Source of the DNA: Symbiodinium microadriaticum
Taxonomy: Eukaryota; Sar; Dinophyceae; Suessiales; Symbiodiniaceae
Direction: 5' to 3'
Length of the DNA stretch: 64,000 bases
Assembly (NCBI GenBank): GCA_001939145.1
Contig: LSRX01000009.1
Span: 48,823 to 112,822, forward strand
Under the pieces are notes generated by a model. It was not told where the DNA came from, searched no databases, and saw only the letters and a list, made by a program, of their open reading frames with translations. Positions 30,101-40,158 of the stretch are shown here, piece by piece. Position 1 is the stretch's first letter. The number at the start of each line of letters is the position of its first letter. The translations under genes were made by a program, and so were the position numbers.

Positions 30101-31854
30101 TAGGTCTGGCCCTTACCACGCGCAACTGGTTTGTCGCGATGCAACCACAGCTGGCACCCTAGTTGCCCGTCTTGGGCTTGGCTAGCAAGCACATGATAAT
30201 GCACAGTTCCTGTACGGGGCGCTATGGACTGTCGGGTTTCTTGAATCCCTGCCAAAGCAATACCAAGGTCATGCAACTGAAGGTCGACTCCCTCTCGATT
30301 CACCAGGGACACCAAGGACAGGGCATTGTAGGTGGCGATTTTGAAGTCAAAGTGCACAGATTTGGGAGTTGCCTGCCGGTGTCGTAGGTGCTGTGCCAGA
30401 CCCTCATCATGTCCGGAGTCTTTTGTGTGCACGTTTGGGTCCACGACTAACCCGGTCTCAGAGGCTGCTGGAATTGCAGGGTGCAGGCCGCAAGCCATCC
30501 AGAGCCAAGGAAGAACATCCTGCTGTTGTGCATCGGCGAGACTGAGTGGAGGCTCATGTGAGGCCCCGCCAAGTGCCGCCTGCTTTGCTGCTGCGTCCAC
30601 AAAGTCATTGAGGGGGTGACCGGTATGCGACCGGATGTGCAACTTAGAAATGCGCTGTCCCCAGCAGCGCATAAGGTGTTGCATAGAAAGGCAGGCTTGT
30701 GACGCCGGCAGGTGCCGTGCGTCAAGTGCGCAACCGAAAGCAATGTCCCCTGCAGCAGCGTTGTCATGCCCAATCATGGCGGGAACCGCAAAGTTGACAC
30801 AATAGGCAAGTGCAAAGGTAACTGCAGCGAGCTCCATTTCAAACGCCGAATCAATCGGTGTCTGAACAGAAAAACCATTGCCTTGTGGCGGCACATGTGC
30901 GGAGACGAAACCCATCCAATGCCAGATGTGGTCGACCTCGCCTAAAATGCACAACGCCCATCCTGCTTGTGAGGCGCGGTCGCCATTGCCCTGGAAGAAG
31001 GAGCCGTCGACATAAACTTGGATGGCAGTTGGGGTGCAATCAGCGCGCCAAAGTGGGAGGCCTGTTAGAAAAGCAGCAACATGCTGGGGGAGCCCGTCAA
31101 TGGTCTTCCAATCTGGCTCCAGCGAGGAGAAACCATAGGCCCCAAAGACATGCGCAAACATATCAGCCGTAACGCCAAGTTGAATGGCCGGCCCTTGCGA
31201 GCAGGGCGATGTGGGAAGGGCATCGAGCAAAGAAACAACCTGAGCAGTAGGCTGTAATCGTCTGCGGCCAAGTGGAGTGGGGATCATCAAACCCACCTGT
31301 GGCTGTATGGTTGATGGGACTCCAGGACAGTGCATGGCAGGCTCTCCTTGCGCACGTGCAGGGTGTGCCTCGTGCTTTGCCGAAGGGGGGTGACAGCCGG
31401 GCAAGTAGACCTGTCTTTCAGCGGCCTGTCGGCAACGCAGCCGTTTTTTATGTGCCATGTCAGGGAGCTGCACAAGTGAGGTACCTTCGCTAAGGCCAGG
31501 GTCATTGGCAGAAGAGGACGGGCGCCCTGCGGCCGGTGGCATAACCTCCGAGAAATCAGATGCGATACGACCGGATGTTGCCGTGTCCATGCTCGCAGAA
31601 GCTGACCCTGTGCTTTCTGGAGCTGGGCGCACAGTGGAAGTCCGCCTGCTGACTGGCGCGTAGACAATTGGCCTTGCCACAGACACGTGTGCTCCGTCCT
31701 CAATGTGTGCTGGAAGGGCCAGCACATAGCCTTGTCGCACCGGAAGTCTGTGAGTGGGCGGCCTAATGCGCCTAGGCAGGTGCAAAAGGTGGAAAGAGCC
31801 AAAGAATGCCGGGTTGCACAGCGTATACACTATGCCTGGTATGCCCGGAGGCAT
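27098..31854 (-). CDS. LINE ORF3: RNase H, AP-endonuclease, reverse transcriptase
   Basis: This enzyme would nick target DNA, copy element RNA and remove RNA from hybrids. The first ATG is at 31854; the frame is open from 31908 and overlaps ORF2. Residue numbers below count from 31878. After about 280 residues of unknown low-complexity sequence comes an RNase H domain (residues about 285-445: VYVDGSFF, then a conserved E in MELAAVTFAL, D in IGHDN, D in DFVDAAAK). Next is an AP-type endonuclease (about 510-755: KIATYNALSL, IQETRQ, VLLDANARF, AEHDHFPV). Then the reverse transcriptase (about 1000-1330: IFVDGRNAFY motif A near 28430, GTSPGSPLAD motif B, WMDDLAV motif C near 28000). The usual LINE order is endonuclease, RT, RNase H, so an RNase H in front is unusual. 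The true C terminus is in another frame (see 26366-27127). Confidence 0.85.
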
Positions 31855-34800
31855 GGCGATGAACGCTGAGGATCCCACGAGTCCAGCAGTGTATCGATCA
31901 TCCTGTAGTCACTAGGCACAATTCCGGTCTCGCGCACAAGTTCTTCCGCTTCATCGAGAGTGGGAGTGAGGCGCAGCGGCAGGTGCAAGTGGTGCGGCGC
32001 GCGCCCTGGCTCTAGGATGACAACAGCCTGCGAGACCTGCGCCGGGAGCCCCATCATCTCAACTCTAGCCCTGGTGGCAAGGTCCATGGCTTGGATGAGG
32101 GCTGCACGTGAGCGTGTCCTTTCTCCCTCGTCTGAGGACCTAGCGGAGCTCAGTGAGAAACGCGGCACTGGCAGCGGCGCGGAGAAAGCGCGAAGTCTGT
32201 TGATGGTAGCCAGAAGTGTTTCAGGGTGTTCGGCAGTAGGTGCAGTGATGTGTCTGTCAGGAAGCAGCTGCACGTAATCGCCTGTGCGAAGGGGTCGTAT
32301 GACCGCAGACATGTGAACACCGTTGATCCACAGCGTCAGGCCGCACTGCCTATAATTATTGCTCATGAGATCCTCGGCGTGCAGCCCCGTCTGTACGCCC
32401 ATTGCGTAAAGCTGCGACCCGTCGTATGAAGGGTCGAAAAGGATCACTTGTCGTGAGCTGTCCCCTGGATAGGAAACAACAAGAGGCACGATGCGCTCAC
32501 CCCTATTGGCAGGAGGCCAAGAAGCACCCAATGTAACTGCTGCGCCCTCGTGTAGTCTGCCGCTGCCGGCCATTGCGAAAAGCAGGGCCGCAACGGCTTC
32601 AACTGGATCGGCTTCATGAACGGCAACAAGGGGCAGTTGCAGAGAGGAAGCTCCGCCAGTAAGTACGAAGCGCACCCGGGGCCTGTCAGCTTGCATGCCA
32701 GTAGTGGTAGTGGTCGTGGAGGTGTAAGGGGAGATGTGGCACCGCCACGTCCCTGCTAGCTGGGAGCTGCAGACCCTAAACCATTGCGCATCATCGAGAT
32801 CCGGAGGCACACTGTGAAAGACCCCGCCTCGGGAATCTTGGAGGAAAAGGTCGTGATGTAAAGCGTGGGTGGACAAGATCTCCTCAAGCTCCGGTAGACC
32901 TGCAAGTGCTTGATCAACCGGTGTACCAGCAACGAAGGCAAGAGGGAGTACACCTCCGCCCCAAGGCTGCAGGTCCAGTGGGACAACTGTCGCCGATGCT
33001 GGCACATCATGGTCAGTCAGAACAATCTGAGGCGAAGGCAGCCCTGCAATGCTATGTGTAAGCAGGTGGGCTCCACGCGGGGGATGTCCCAACCAGGAAA
33101 AGGCTGCCTGCAGGAAATGCGCCGGTGTCCACTGGGTCGTTGCAGGCAGTGTCGTTACAGGCCTATCCCAGGCGATGACTGTAAATTCGTGCGGCGCTTC
33201 AGAAGAAGAAGCGCCAAGGCTTGGGAAGACACAAGTCTCAGCAAGGGGCCGATGCATCAGGGCGTGTTGACAGAGATCTGGCGGTCTGCAGACGGCGTCA
33301 TGAAGCAAAAAACCATCATCAGACGCCGCAGCCGTTGCTGGTTCAAAGGGCCCTTGCATCTGTACACCGGCGCTGTCTGCCTGCTCAACACCAGTCGGCA
33401 GCTTGGCGGTCACAGTGCTGGTGGTAGTTTGCGTGCACGCCGTAGGATCGAGCACCGGAACAAGCCACTCGTGCTGAAAAACGGGCTGCAAGGGCTGCTC
33501 AAGCTGCCGGTCGAACGCATCTTGCACCATCACGATGTCAGCAGCATGCGCAAAGGCAGGGCCGGGCCTGGGGTCAAACCTTGTGACAAGCGCGTCGAAG
33601 TCAGCACTAGTTACAACCGGCGGGCATGCAATAGTAACGACACCTTGGCCACGGCTCCGCCAATCGCAGATCAGCGCATAGTGTCCTGCCTCTGTGTTCC
33701 TCGGCGTCAACACAAGCTGAGGTGTGGGGTGCCCATGGATGGGGCGGGTCAGGACCTGTACTGAGCGCGGCGTACGCCTGGCTCCAGAGACCGCATCAGC
33801 AATGAAATCAGCAAGGGTCCATTCACTGAAGGATGCACGGGAGCGCAGTCGCTCCCCAACTTCAAAGATGGAATACAGCCCTCGTTGAGTGTCTGGGTCA
33901 AAGGCTGGTGCCTCAAGCTCAACGATCTGCCTCAAATCGAGATGAAGCAGGGATCCTGCGAGCCGTGGTGGTAGGACCTCGACATGCTGCGCCAAGATGC
34001 GGGCAACCTCGGTGGGCCAGAGCGGTCGGACCTGAGAGCCTGTCTGGCCTGTCTCACTCCCAGTCGGCCTTTCATAAGGATGCGTAGCGGGACGACGAGG
34101 CACGCGCAACGTGCGCGGAGGCCCGCCGTCATACGCAATTTCGGGCAAAAGAAGAGGCGCTTGAGCAACAAGCGCTACCCATTCAATAGTGGAAGGTAGG
34201 CATGTGCCAGCTGCAAGGGTGATGCCTTCTGAGGTTGCAAAGGAGCATCGCCCGGACCCCCAGAAGTCGCGGAACTGGCCGTCGGGGTCTACACCTTTGG
34301 TCGCCAACAGATTCCAGACAAGGGCAATGTCGCCCCCTTCAGGGAAGGTCACCGTATGCACGAGTCCATTCATCTGTCGGAGGTCGACAGGGAGTGCTCT
34401 GGAAGTGGACGGCTCTGTAGCGTCCGTAAGCACAAGCTGCGGTGTAGGAAGGCCAGGCACTTGTTGACGCAAGATTAAGGCAGAACGCACTGGGTAGGGC
34501 ACAACAGTGAGCGAATCCGCGGTATAATCCTGCAAGTTCCAGCTTGCGAGTGCACCTCGGGACAAATGGTCCAACCTGTGCTCAAAGACAGTATAGAGGC
34601 AGCGGTCAGTTGTAGCTGCAGCTTTTGTCGCAGTACGGACAAGCAGGTTATCATCCGTTTCCCATCTTGCAGAAGGGACTGCCGCGGCTTGGTTGTTACG
34701 GTCCACTAAAGGTGTGGCCGCCATAGCGTGAGCCTCTGCCTGCATGGGCAGGCCAGACGGTACGTTCCGCAGTATAGGAACAGTGGTCGTGCACGCGACA

Positions 34801-36010
34801 GGCGGCACAGACTGCGACTGAGTACGGAGAGGCTGGTGGGTCGACTGTGGAGAAACTGTCGTGCGCGCTACAGGCGGCACAGACTGTGACTGAGTGCGAT
34901 TTAGCTTCAGGTGCGGTTGGTCAGGCTGTGTCGTGCTCGCAACAGGCGGCACAGACTGCAACAGAGGTGGTGCCGAGGGATTGGGCCAACAGCTGGGCAC
35001 AGTCGTGCCGGTACCAGCCGACGTGGGCAGCACCAAGCTGCTGCAAGGCGGGCTGAGAACAAGGTGGGGCGATGTCGTGCTCGCGACAGGCGGCACAGAC
35101 TGCGACTGTGCTTGAACAAGCTGCTGTTGCGATTGGCCGGGCTGTGTCGTGCACGCAACAGGCGGCACAGACTGCAACAAAGTTGGGAACGGAGGCCTGG
35201 ACCGACTGCTAGGTACAGTCTTACATACACCGAAAGGCGCAGGCGACTGCATGACACCAAAAGGTGGCTCAAAGGCAAAATGGGCCGTTGTCGTGCTCGC
35301 AACAGGCGGCACAGACTGCGACAAAGCTTCGAAAGGCAGCTTGGAGGGCTGTGCGGACGACGTCGTGCTCGCAACAGGCGGCACAGACTGCGACTGAGCA
35401 AAGGAGAGGCGACAGCTGCTTACGGGGCGGGCATCTTCCTCAAGCTCAGCAAAGAGGGCGGCAAGCCGCGGAAGGGCTGGCAGCCAACCAAACTGTCTAC
35501 CCCAGGTAACCGCAGAAGCAGGACAGGATAAGGCTTCGAACCTAACCCCTGAGGGACGAAGTCTGTACAAAGCAGGACAAGATGTGAGACAGCTACGCTT
35601 CGGCGCCGTCCTTGGAATTGAGCATCCGTCGGGATGCCGAGGAATCTGCCCTGCATGACAAGGGTAGGAAGCCACCGACACGTCAGCAGCAAGGACACTG
35701 GAAACCCCAGCCAGTGTCACATGCTCCCGGAAGCCGGCTCTGTTCCCAACCATGTCAGGGGGCAATTCTTCGACATCACCCCAATTCCAGTCGTCCTCGT
35801 GGTCGAGGGCCCACTCCTCGGCTCGAGGGTCCGGGAACTCGTAGATGTTGTGATGTAAGCCGGGAACGGGTGTCGCTGACACTTCAAACTGTAAACAAAG
35901 AGCCAGCAAGGGCGCCAACCAGCGAGAGACATAAGTAGTTTCCTCCAGTACCGTCGTGTATGCAGCACTGTGGGCCGTGATCGGCCCCGTGAGATCCGGT
36001 AGGCATTTCA
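31830..36010 (-). CDS. LINE ORF2: large repeat-containing protein of unknown function
   Basis: The frame is -1 relative to ORF1 and is open well upstream, but the region before 36010 is only the shadow of ORF1. The first ATG after the ORF1 stop is at 35753 (1307 codons); the acidic stretch before it (EEWALDHEDDWNWGDVEEL) looks coding, so entry by -1 frameshift at the end of ORF1 is plausible. From about 35391 to 34786 (DNA) it has a tandem repeat of about 24 residues with the core QSVPPVASTT, seven clear copies. From about 34.6 to 32.8 kb a domain of about 235 residues recurs three times, each marked by GLPTPQLVLTD, GHPTPQLVLTP or GLPSPQIVLTD. A fourth, more distant unit and an arginine-rich part follow. 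No enzyme motif is recognised. It overlaps ORF3 by about 79 bases at its end. Confidence 0.7.
34786..35391 (-). repeat. Coding minisatellite in LINE ORF2, 72-bp unit
   Basis: A conserved core of about 29 bases (on plus: GTCGTGCTCGCAACAGGCGG followed by CACAGACTG) starts near 34786, 34858, 34929, 35073, 35145, 35289 and 35361. Intervals are 72 or 144 bases, so units at two positions have decayed. Confidence 0.85.
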
Positions 36011-37081
36011 CGGGGCCTTGCGAGGGGGCGGCTCGGCCTGCGCCCCGTCTTTGGCACCGGCGTCTTTCACAGAACCACCGGCGTTGTCTTTCGGCTCCTC
36101 TTTGACTTCGCTCTCTTTCCCTCGTCGCTGTCGCCTCGGCGTTCGCTCGCGGTACTGCTGGGCCTGAACTTCCGAGGCCTGAGCAGCTGACTGAAGTGCA
36201 GTCAGCAGCACCGCTTCTTGCCGAAGGCTGTGATCCACAGCAGCCTGTCTGGAGGCCTCCATGGTGGCGTCCGCGTCGACCTCGGCATCCATGGCGTCCT
36301 CGTCCTCCTCCGAGGAATCTTGGACAACCTGAGCTGTCGCCGTCTGCTGTCTTATGGCTTTTGTGGCCGTTGCCAGCTGTTCTTGCCAGCTCTCCTCCGA
36401 CTTGGCCATCTCTTCCATCGCGGTCGCCTTTTGCTTCATCTGCTTTTCCAGGAGCTGTGTCAGCTGTCCCAGATACGCAGTCCACTCCTGCACGAAAATC
36501 GCCCTGGACTTCCGCAAGGAGCTGAGTTCCTTGTGGGCCCGGCTTTGTTGGGCCACGAGCTTGTGGAGCTGCTTGGTTGTATGCTGGTGGTCCGTCTCCA
36601 GGTGCGCTTCCAGCATAGTCCTCACTCCCGGTGGCAACTCTTCCTTGCTCGAGGAAAGCGCCGCCATGATATCCAGAACTGACTGCGGGAGCTTCTCGGA
36701 GTTCTCGGTCGTGCTCTGTGTGGGCACGCTGGGCTTGGGCGCCGCCGGCGGCGCAGGCACTTGTGCCATGAGCGAAGCTGGTCTCATAGCCTCCGTAGTA
36801 GGGGCCGCTGCACTTGCAGTCGGCGGGGCAGCTTCGTTTTTGCCGCCCTGTCCTTTGCCCCTCCGCCGTGGCGAGTGTGGCTTGGCCTTCGTCTTGCCCT
36901 TGCCACCATCTCCTCGCCTGCGTGGCGATGGCGCTCGCCACCAATCTCCCTTCGGGCCACTGTAAGAGGGCTGTGCAACCGGCGCATGTGTTGTTCTGCT
37001 CCAATGCATTCCGCACTTTGGGCAGTATTCCGCCGTTGCCTTGCACTGATTTCCACAACCACATCTCCAGGGCTGTACCAT
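36008..37081 (-). CDS. LINE ORF1: zinc-ribbon and coiled-coil protein
   Basis: This is probably the RNA-binding, gag-like protein of the element. It starts at ATG 37081 (357 residues) and stops at 36008; the frame is open further upstream but without ATG. Near its N terminus it has a zinc-ribbon-like motif (WRCGCGNQCKATAEYCPKCG), then a basic S/P/R-rich stretch, an alanine/proline-rich linker, and a long helical, probably coiled-coil segment (residues about 170-280, with LTQLLEKQMKQKATAMEEM). An acidic run (SSEEDEDAMDAEVDAD) and a basic, lysine/glutamate-rich tail follow. Other dinoflagellate retroelement proteins carry similar CG-x-C ribbons. The ORF1 stop lies next to the point where the ORF2 frame takes over. 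Confidence 0.75.
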   Translation of the reverse strand: MVQPWRCGCGNQCKATAEYCPKCGMHWSRTTHAPVAQPSYSGPKGDWWRAPSPRRRGDGGKGKTKAKPHSPRRRGKGQGGKNEAAPPTASAAAPTTEAMRPASLMAQVPAPPAAPKPSVPTQSTTENSEKLPQSVLDIMAALSSSKEELPPGVRTMLEAHLETDHQHTTKQLHKLVAQQSRAHKELSSLRKSRAIFVQEWTAYLGQLTQLLEKQMKQKATAMEEMAKSEESWQEQLATATKAIRQQTATAQVVQDSSEEDEDAMDAEVDADATMEASRQAAVDHSLRQEAVLLTALQSAAQASEVQAQQYRERTPRRQRRGKESEVKEEPKDNAGGSVKDAGAKDGAQAEPPPRKAP

Positions 37082-37561
37082 GTTGGTGAAGGAGTCCTGA
37101 GCCACTAGGGCTCTGTCGACGGCACCTGGGAGGGTGCTGGCAGAATGATGTCCTGCGAGCCGCCTCCGAGCAGCCGCCACTGCGGGATGTCGAAGACTCA
37201 CAAAGCCAGCTAGGGCACAGCGAAGCAGTGTCCTCGACCGAGTGCGCGCTCGGCGCCGCCTCCGATGCCACGGAGGTTCGTAGGGAATGGTATCCAAGGC
37301 ACCACTGGACCCACAGAAAAATAATAAGCCAACGGTGGCAGGACCTAAAAACCATGCACCACCTGGCGATTCCGGGGGGCGCCAACCCCTTGATAAAAGG
37401 CGCAGCCAGCCACCTAGGTGGGGCCAAGACCAAAGCCCTCGCGACGCGTACAGGCTAAGGTCGTTCGTGAAAGCGGGCTCTTCCAGAGCCGCGCTGGGTC
37501 TATGGCCGGTGAGGAAGGGACCACAAAGGGAAACTACCTAACTCACCTGCAGCCAGACGCC
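37082..37561 (-). promoter_or_regulatory. LINE 5' region
   Basis: This is the untranslated leader between the inferred 5' end and the ORF1 ATG. It is GC-rich. An internal promoter is expected for a LINE, but I cannot point to a specific motif. Upstream in-frame codons lack an ATG. Confidence 0.4.
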
Positions 37562-37589
37562 TGGGTTTAGGGTTTAGGGTTTAGGGTCC
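37562..37589. repeat. TTTAGGG units and possible LINE target-site duplication, 5' side
   Basis: TGGGTTTAGGGTTT at 37562-37575 equals 26298-26311, and is followed by two more TTTAGGG units. Confidence 0.6.
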
Positions 37590-37649
37590 CTCAGCCCTAA
37601 GGCCCAAAGTGTGTTTAGAGCTTTACCCCGCCTCCGTCTAGGACATTTT

Positions 37650-37751
37650 CAGGTGGGTAGCTACCGTTATAGGAGCCTTATGGAAGGTTTATAAACCCTA
37701 TAGGAGCCTTTTAGAATTTAGAAGCCCTATATACCCTAAGCTCCCCACCTG
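37650..37751. mobile_element. Short inverted-repeat element (CAGGTGGG ends)
   Basis: It begins CAGGTGGGTAGCT and ends AGCTCCCCACCTG, with internal ATAGGAGCCTTATGG and ATAGGAGCCTTTTAG repeats. It lies directly before a candidate exon. Confidence 0.65.
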
Positions 37752-37754
37752 TAG

Positions 37755-37892
37755 TTTCCTTTAACTCCGATGCTTTCAATCGCATGCCCTGGCAGCTCGG
37801 AGAGGTGCCTGAGATGGTGCCAAATGCAGGAAGCAAGCGCCCCATGGTTCGGCAGAGCCAGGATTCGTTTTGGACATCCGGGCCTAGACTCC
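37755..37892 (+). CDS. Candidate exon, best of the unassigned set
   Basis: It follows TGTAG and ends at a GT donor (CTCC then GTGGGT). It is open for 45 codons including RMPWQLGEVPEMVPNAGSKR and VRQSQDSFW. It has GC-ending codons and no repeats inside. TTTAGGG repeats start 23 bases after the donor. No family is recognised. Confidence 0.5.
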
Positions 37893-37914
37893 GTGGGTGT
37901 GAGGCTTAGGGCGT

Positions 37915-38035
37915 TTAGGGTTTAGGGTTTAGGGGCTAGGGTTTGGGGTTTAGGGTTTAGGGGCTTAGGGTTTAGGGTTCGGGTTTAGTGGCTTAGGGTT
38001 ATGGGCTCAGGGTTTAGGGTTACGGGACTAGGGTT
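37915..38035. repeat. TTTAGGG-type array after an exon
   Basis: TTTAGGG, TTTGGGG and TTATGGG units follow the candidate exon ending at 37892. Confidence 0.75.
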
Positions 38036-38046
38036 TTGGGTGATGG

Positions 38047-38136
38047 AGAGCCATGGGCTAGCTTTAAGGTGCCAAGGGGAAAGCCAGGCTCCAGACGTCA
38101 ATCGTGACGAGAGATGTATGCCCGTCGGCATCCGAG
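38047..38136 (+). CDS. Candidate exon, unidentified
   Basis: An open frame (GLALRCQGESQAPDVNRDER) ends at the donor GTTTAG. The left border is uncertain. Confidence 0.32.
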
Positions 38137-38139
38137 GTT

Positions 38140-38450
38140 TAGGATCCTAAACCCTAAACCCTAAGCCCTAAACCCTAAACCCGGAACCCTAAACCCTACA
38201 CCCCAAAACCCATAGTCAGAGGGTTTTAGGATGAGAGAGGTCATGCCAAGCCTGGGGCTGTGCTTCGTCGCCTCCACCGCCGTGAGGTGTGAATGGTGAG
38301 CTGCCTCTGTCCCGGATGAAGAAGACAGGTAGGATGCAATCAGCCCCTACACCCTCAACCCTAAACCCTAAACTTTAAACCCTAAACCCTAAACCCTCAA
38401 CTTTAAACCCTCAACCCTAAACCCTAGCCTCCCAATCCCAAGCTTTGAAA
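38140..38450. repeat. CCCTAAA arrays around a GC-rich island
   Basis: CCCTAAA-type units lie at 38145-38215 and 38345-38430. The island between them (38228-38330) ends with AGACAG then GTAGGA and may hold a small exon. Confidence 0.6.
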
Positions 38451-38555
38451 GAGAAGCTAAGCTTCTCCTAGGCTCGTGTAGGGATTCGGGAGATTTTTTC
38501 GAAGCTACGAGTTCAGAGTCTAGGGTTTAGGGTTTAGGGTTTAGGGTCCCGGGGG

Positions 38556-38614
38556 CACTGGGACGCCTGGCTCTGGGACTTAGAGGCCAAACTTGGGGAA
38601 GCTTCAAAATCCTG
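38556..38614 (+). CDS. Candidate exon, unidentified
   Basis: It is open as HWDAWLWDLEAKLGEASKS before a TGA. A TTTAGGG array lies just before it. Splice borders are not clear. Confidence 0.3.
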
Positions 38615-38687
38615 AGAGGTTGGGCCTTGCTGTTGAGTGTTAGCTCCAGCCACCGAAGTACTGTCAAGGTAAGAGCTGGCATCGTAG

Positions 38688-38800
38688 GCTTTAGGCTTTA
38701 GGGTTTAGGGTTTAGGGTTTAGGCTTTAGGGTTTAGGGTTTAGGGTTTAGGCTTTAGGGTTTAGGGTTTAGGCTTTAGGGTTTAGGGTTCAGAGTTTAGG
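38688..38800. repeat. Higher-order telomere-like array (28-bp unit)
   Basis: Three TTTAGGG units plus one TTTAGGC unit form a block of 21-28 bp that repeats about four times. Confidence 0.8.
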
Positions 38801-38924
38801 GTTTTGGAGTCATCCGGGCTACCGATGGCTATATTCATGACGGTAGTAGATACCAAGGCTGAGGGTCATGTCCGAGGTTATGACGGAAAGGCAGAGAACC
38901 GCCTCTGCACGGATCTAGGCTTCG

Positions 38925-39150
38925 AACCCCTAAACCCTAAACCCTACACCCTAAACCCTATCCCCTAAACCCCTAAACCCTAAACCCCTAAACCCTAAAC
39001 CCCTAAACCCGGAACCCTAAACCCTATATCCTAAACCCTAAGCCCTATACCCTAAACCCTAAGCCCCTATATCCTAAACCCTAAACCCTAAACCCTATAC
39101 CCTAAACCCTATACCCTAAACCCTATACCCTAAGCCCTAAACCCTAAGCC
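38925..39150. repeat. CCCTAAA-type array
   Basis: This long degenerate array has CCCTATA, CCCCTAAA and CCCTAAG variants; the right half shows a CCCTATACCCTAAA dimer period. Confidence 0.8.
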
Positions 39151-40097
39151 GTAGCGATTCAGAAAGCCAGGGTCGAGGTTTAACGGTTTTTCTTCGGGCT
39201 CGGGGGTGTGATGAGTGCTCCCTGTACCATCACACTCTGGGCCTGCATATAGTCGTTTTAGGGGTTTAGGGTTTAGGGTTTTAGGGGGTTTTTGCAGTAC
39301 GAAGCTCTATGCAGTACGAAGCTCTATGCCTATGCTCAATGTCCAGAGCACACATCCCTAAACCTTGGACTCTAAACTTTTGGTCACTTCTCTACCGGCA
39401 GATAGTAAAATCGAGACCCGGATCCGTACCCATTCTTAAACCTGCAGTTTCGGTCTCTTGCTAGTTTAAGATGAATTTGGGTAAATGTAAAAGCTCCTTG
39501 AGCCCTGAACCCTCATCAACTCCTTCAAAGACGAGACCTTTGTTACTGTTAAACAACCCTGATGAAACATGTCCAAAGCCATCCAAGAGGTGCTACTATC
39601 CCTAAACCCTAAACCCAAGAAGCTCTAAGCCTTCGGAACGTTCAAGCGGTGGCCCCTGTTGTGGCTTTCAGGGCAGTGGCAGCTGCAGAAGGTTGACATT
39701 TTGCAGACAGTTCATTTCATGCGGAACCACTGCCGGTTTAGGGTCTAGTGTTTAGAGTTTCGGGTTAAGGGTTTCGAGTTCAGAGCCTGGGGATTTGGAC
39801 TTAAGGTTTAGGGTTTCGACACCCGAAGCCCACCCGCGGCTCCGCAAAAAAAAAACGTGGACACTCTCCAGACGATTCGGGGGTTGGGGAGGATTCTAAG
39901 ATCGGTGCTTCTCATATTAATGATTTAGACCCACTTGTGAAGGTTTAGGGCTTACGTCTTGTGGCCGATACCGAGCTGATCCCCAAGTATAACCCTCAAG
40001 CTCATTGCAGCCCTAAGCCCTGCCCAGCTTCGTCCACTCGAAACAACCTAGGAGGGAAACCCCACTCAGATCCCCCAACCGTAAACTCGGGAAGTCG
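39151..40097. other. Unassigned, probable intron or intergenic DNA
   Basis: It holds short telomere-like stretches (39255-39285, 39600-39620), a 20-base tandem duplication of GCAGTACGAAGCTCTATG near 39295-39330, and a poly-A run near 39846. No gene is supported. Confidence 0.4.
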
Positions 40098-40151
40098 ATG
40101 GCTCCGTTGAACGTTGAAATCTGCGACGCTAAGACCTTAAAGCAAGTCCAA
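40098..40151 (+). CDS. Candidate exon bearing an inverted-repeat element at its 3' side
   Basis: It is open as MAPLNVEICDAKTLKQVQDK. Either a GT-AG intron runs from 40146 to about 40288, or the frame continues directly across the element at 40159-40264, whose flanks are both GACAAAC. Confidence 0.3.
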
Positions 40152-40158
40152 GACAAAC

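Larger units (their letters stand above)
26312..37561 (-). mobile_element. LINE retrotransposon, about 11.25 kb, three ORFs
   Basis: This non-LTR element is read on the minus strand: 5' region 37561-37082, ORF1 37081-36008, ORF2 ending at 31830, ORF3 ending at 26366, and a short 3' end. No long terminal repeats are seen. The 3' end reads into AAAAAA then CCCTAAACCCA, and the 5' end abuts the same motif, so it appears to have inserted into telomere-like repeat. The genes are GC-rich and long frames remain open, so it is young apart from one shift near 27.1 kb. It is unusually long for a LINE because of the large ORF2. Confidence 0.85.

Noticed and set aside
31272..37297. Many plus-strand and third-frame open frames across the LINE
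   Set aside because: They are shadows of GC-rich ORF1-ORF3 on the minus strand. The upstream 470 codons of the ORF2 frame overlap ORF1 and look like its shadow too.
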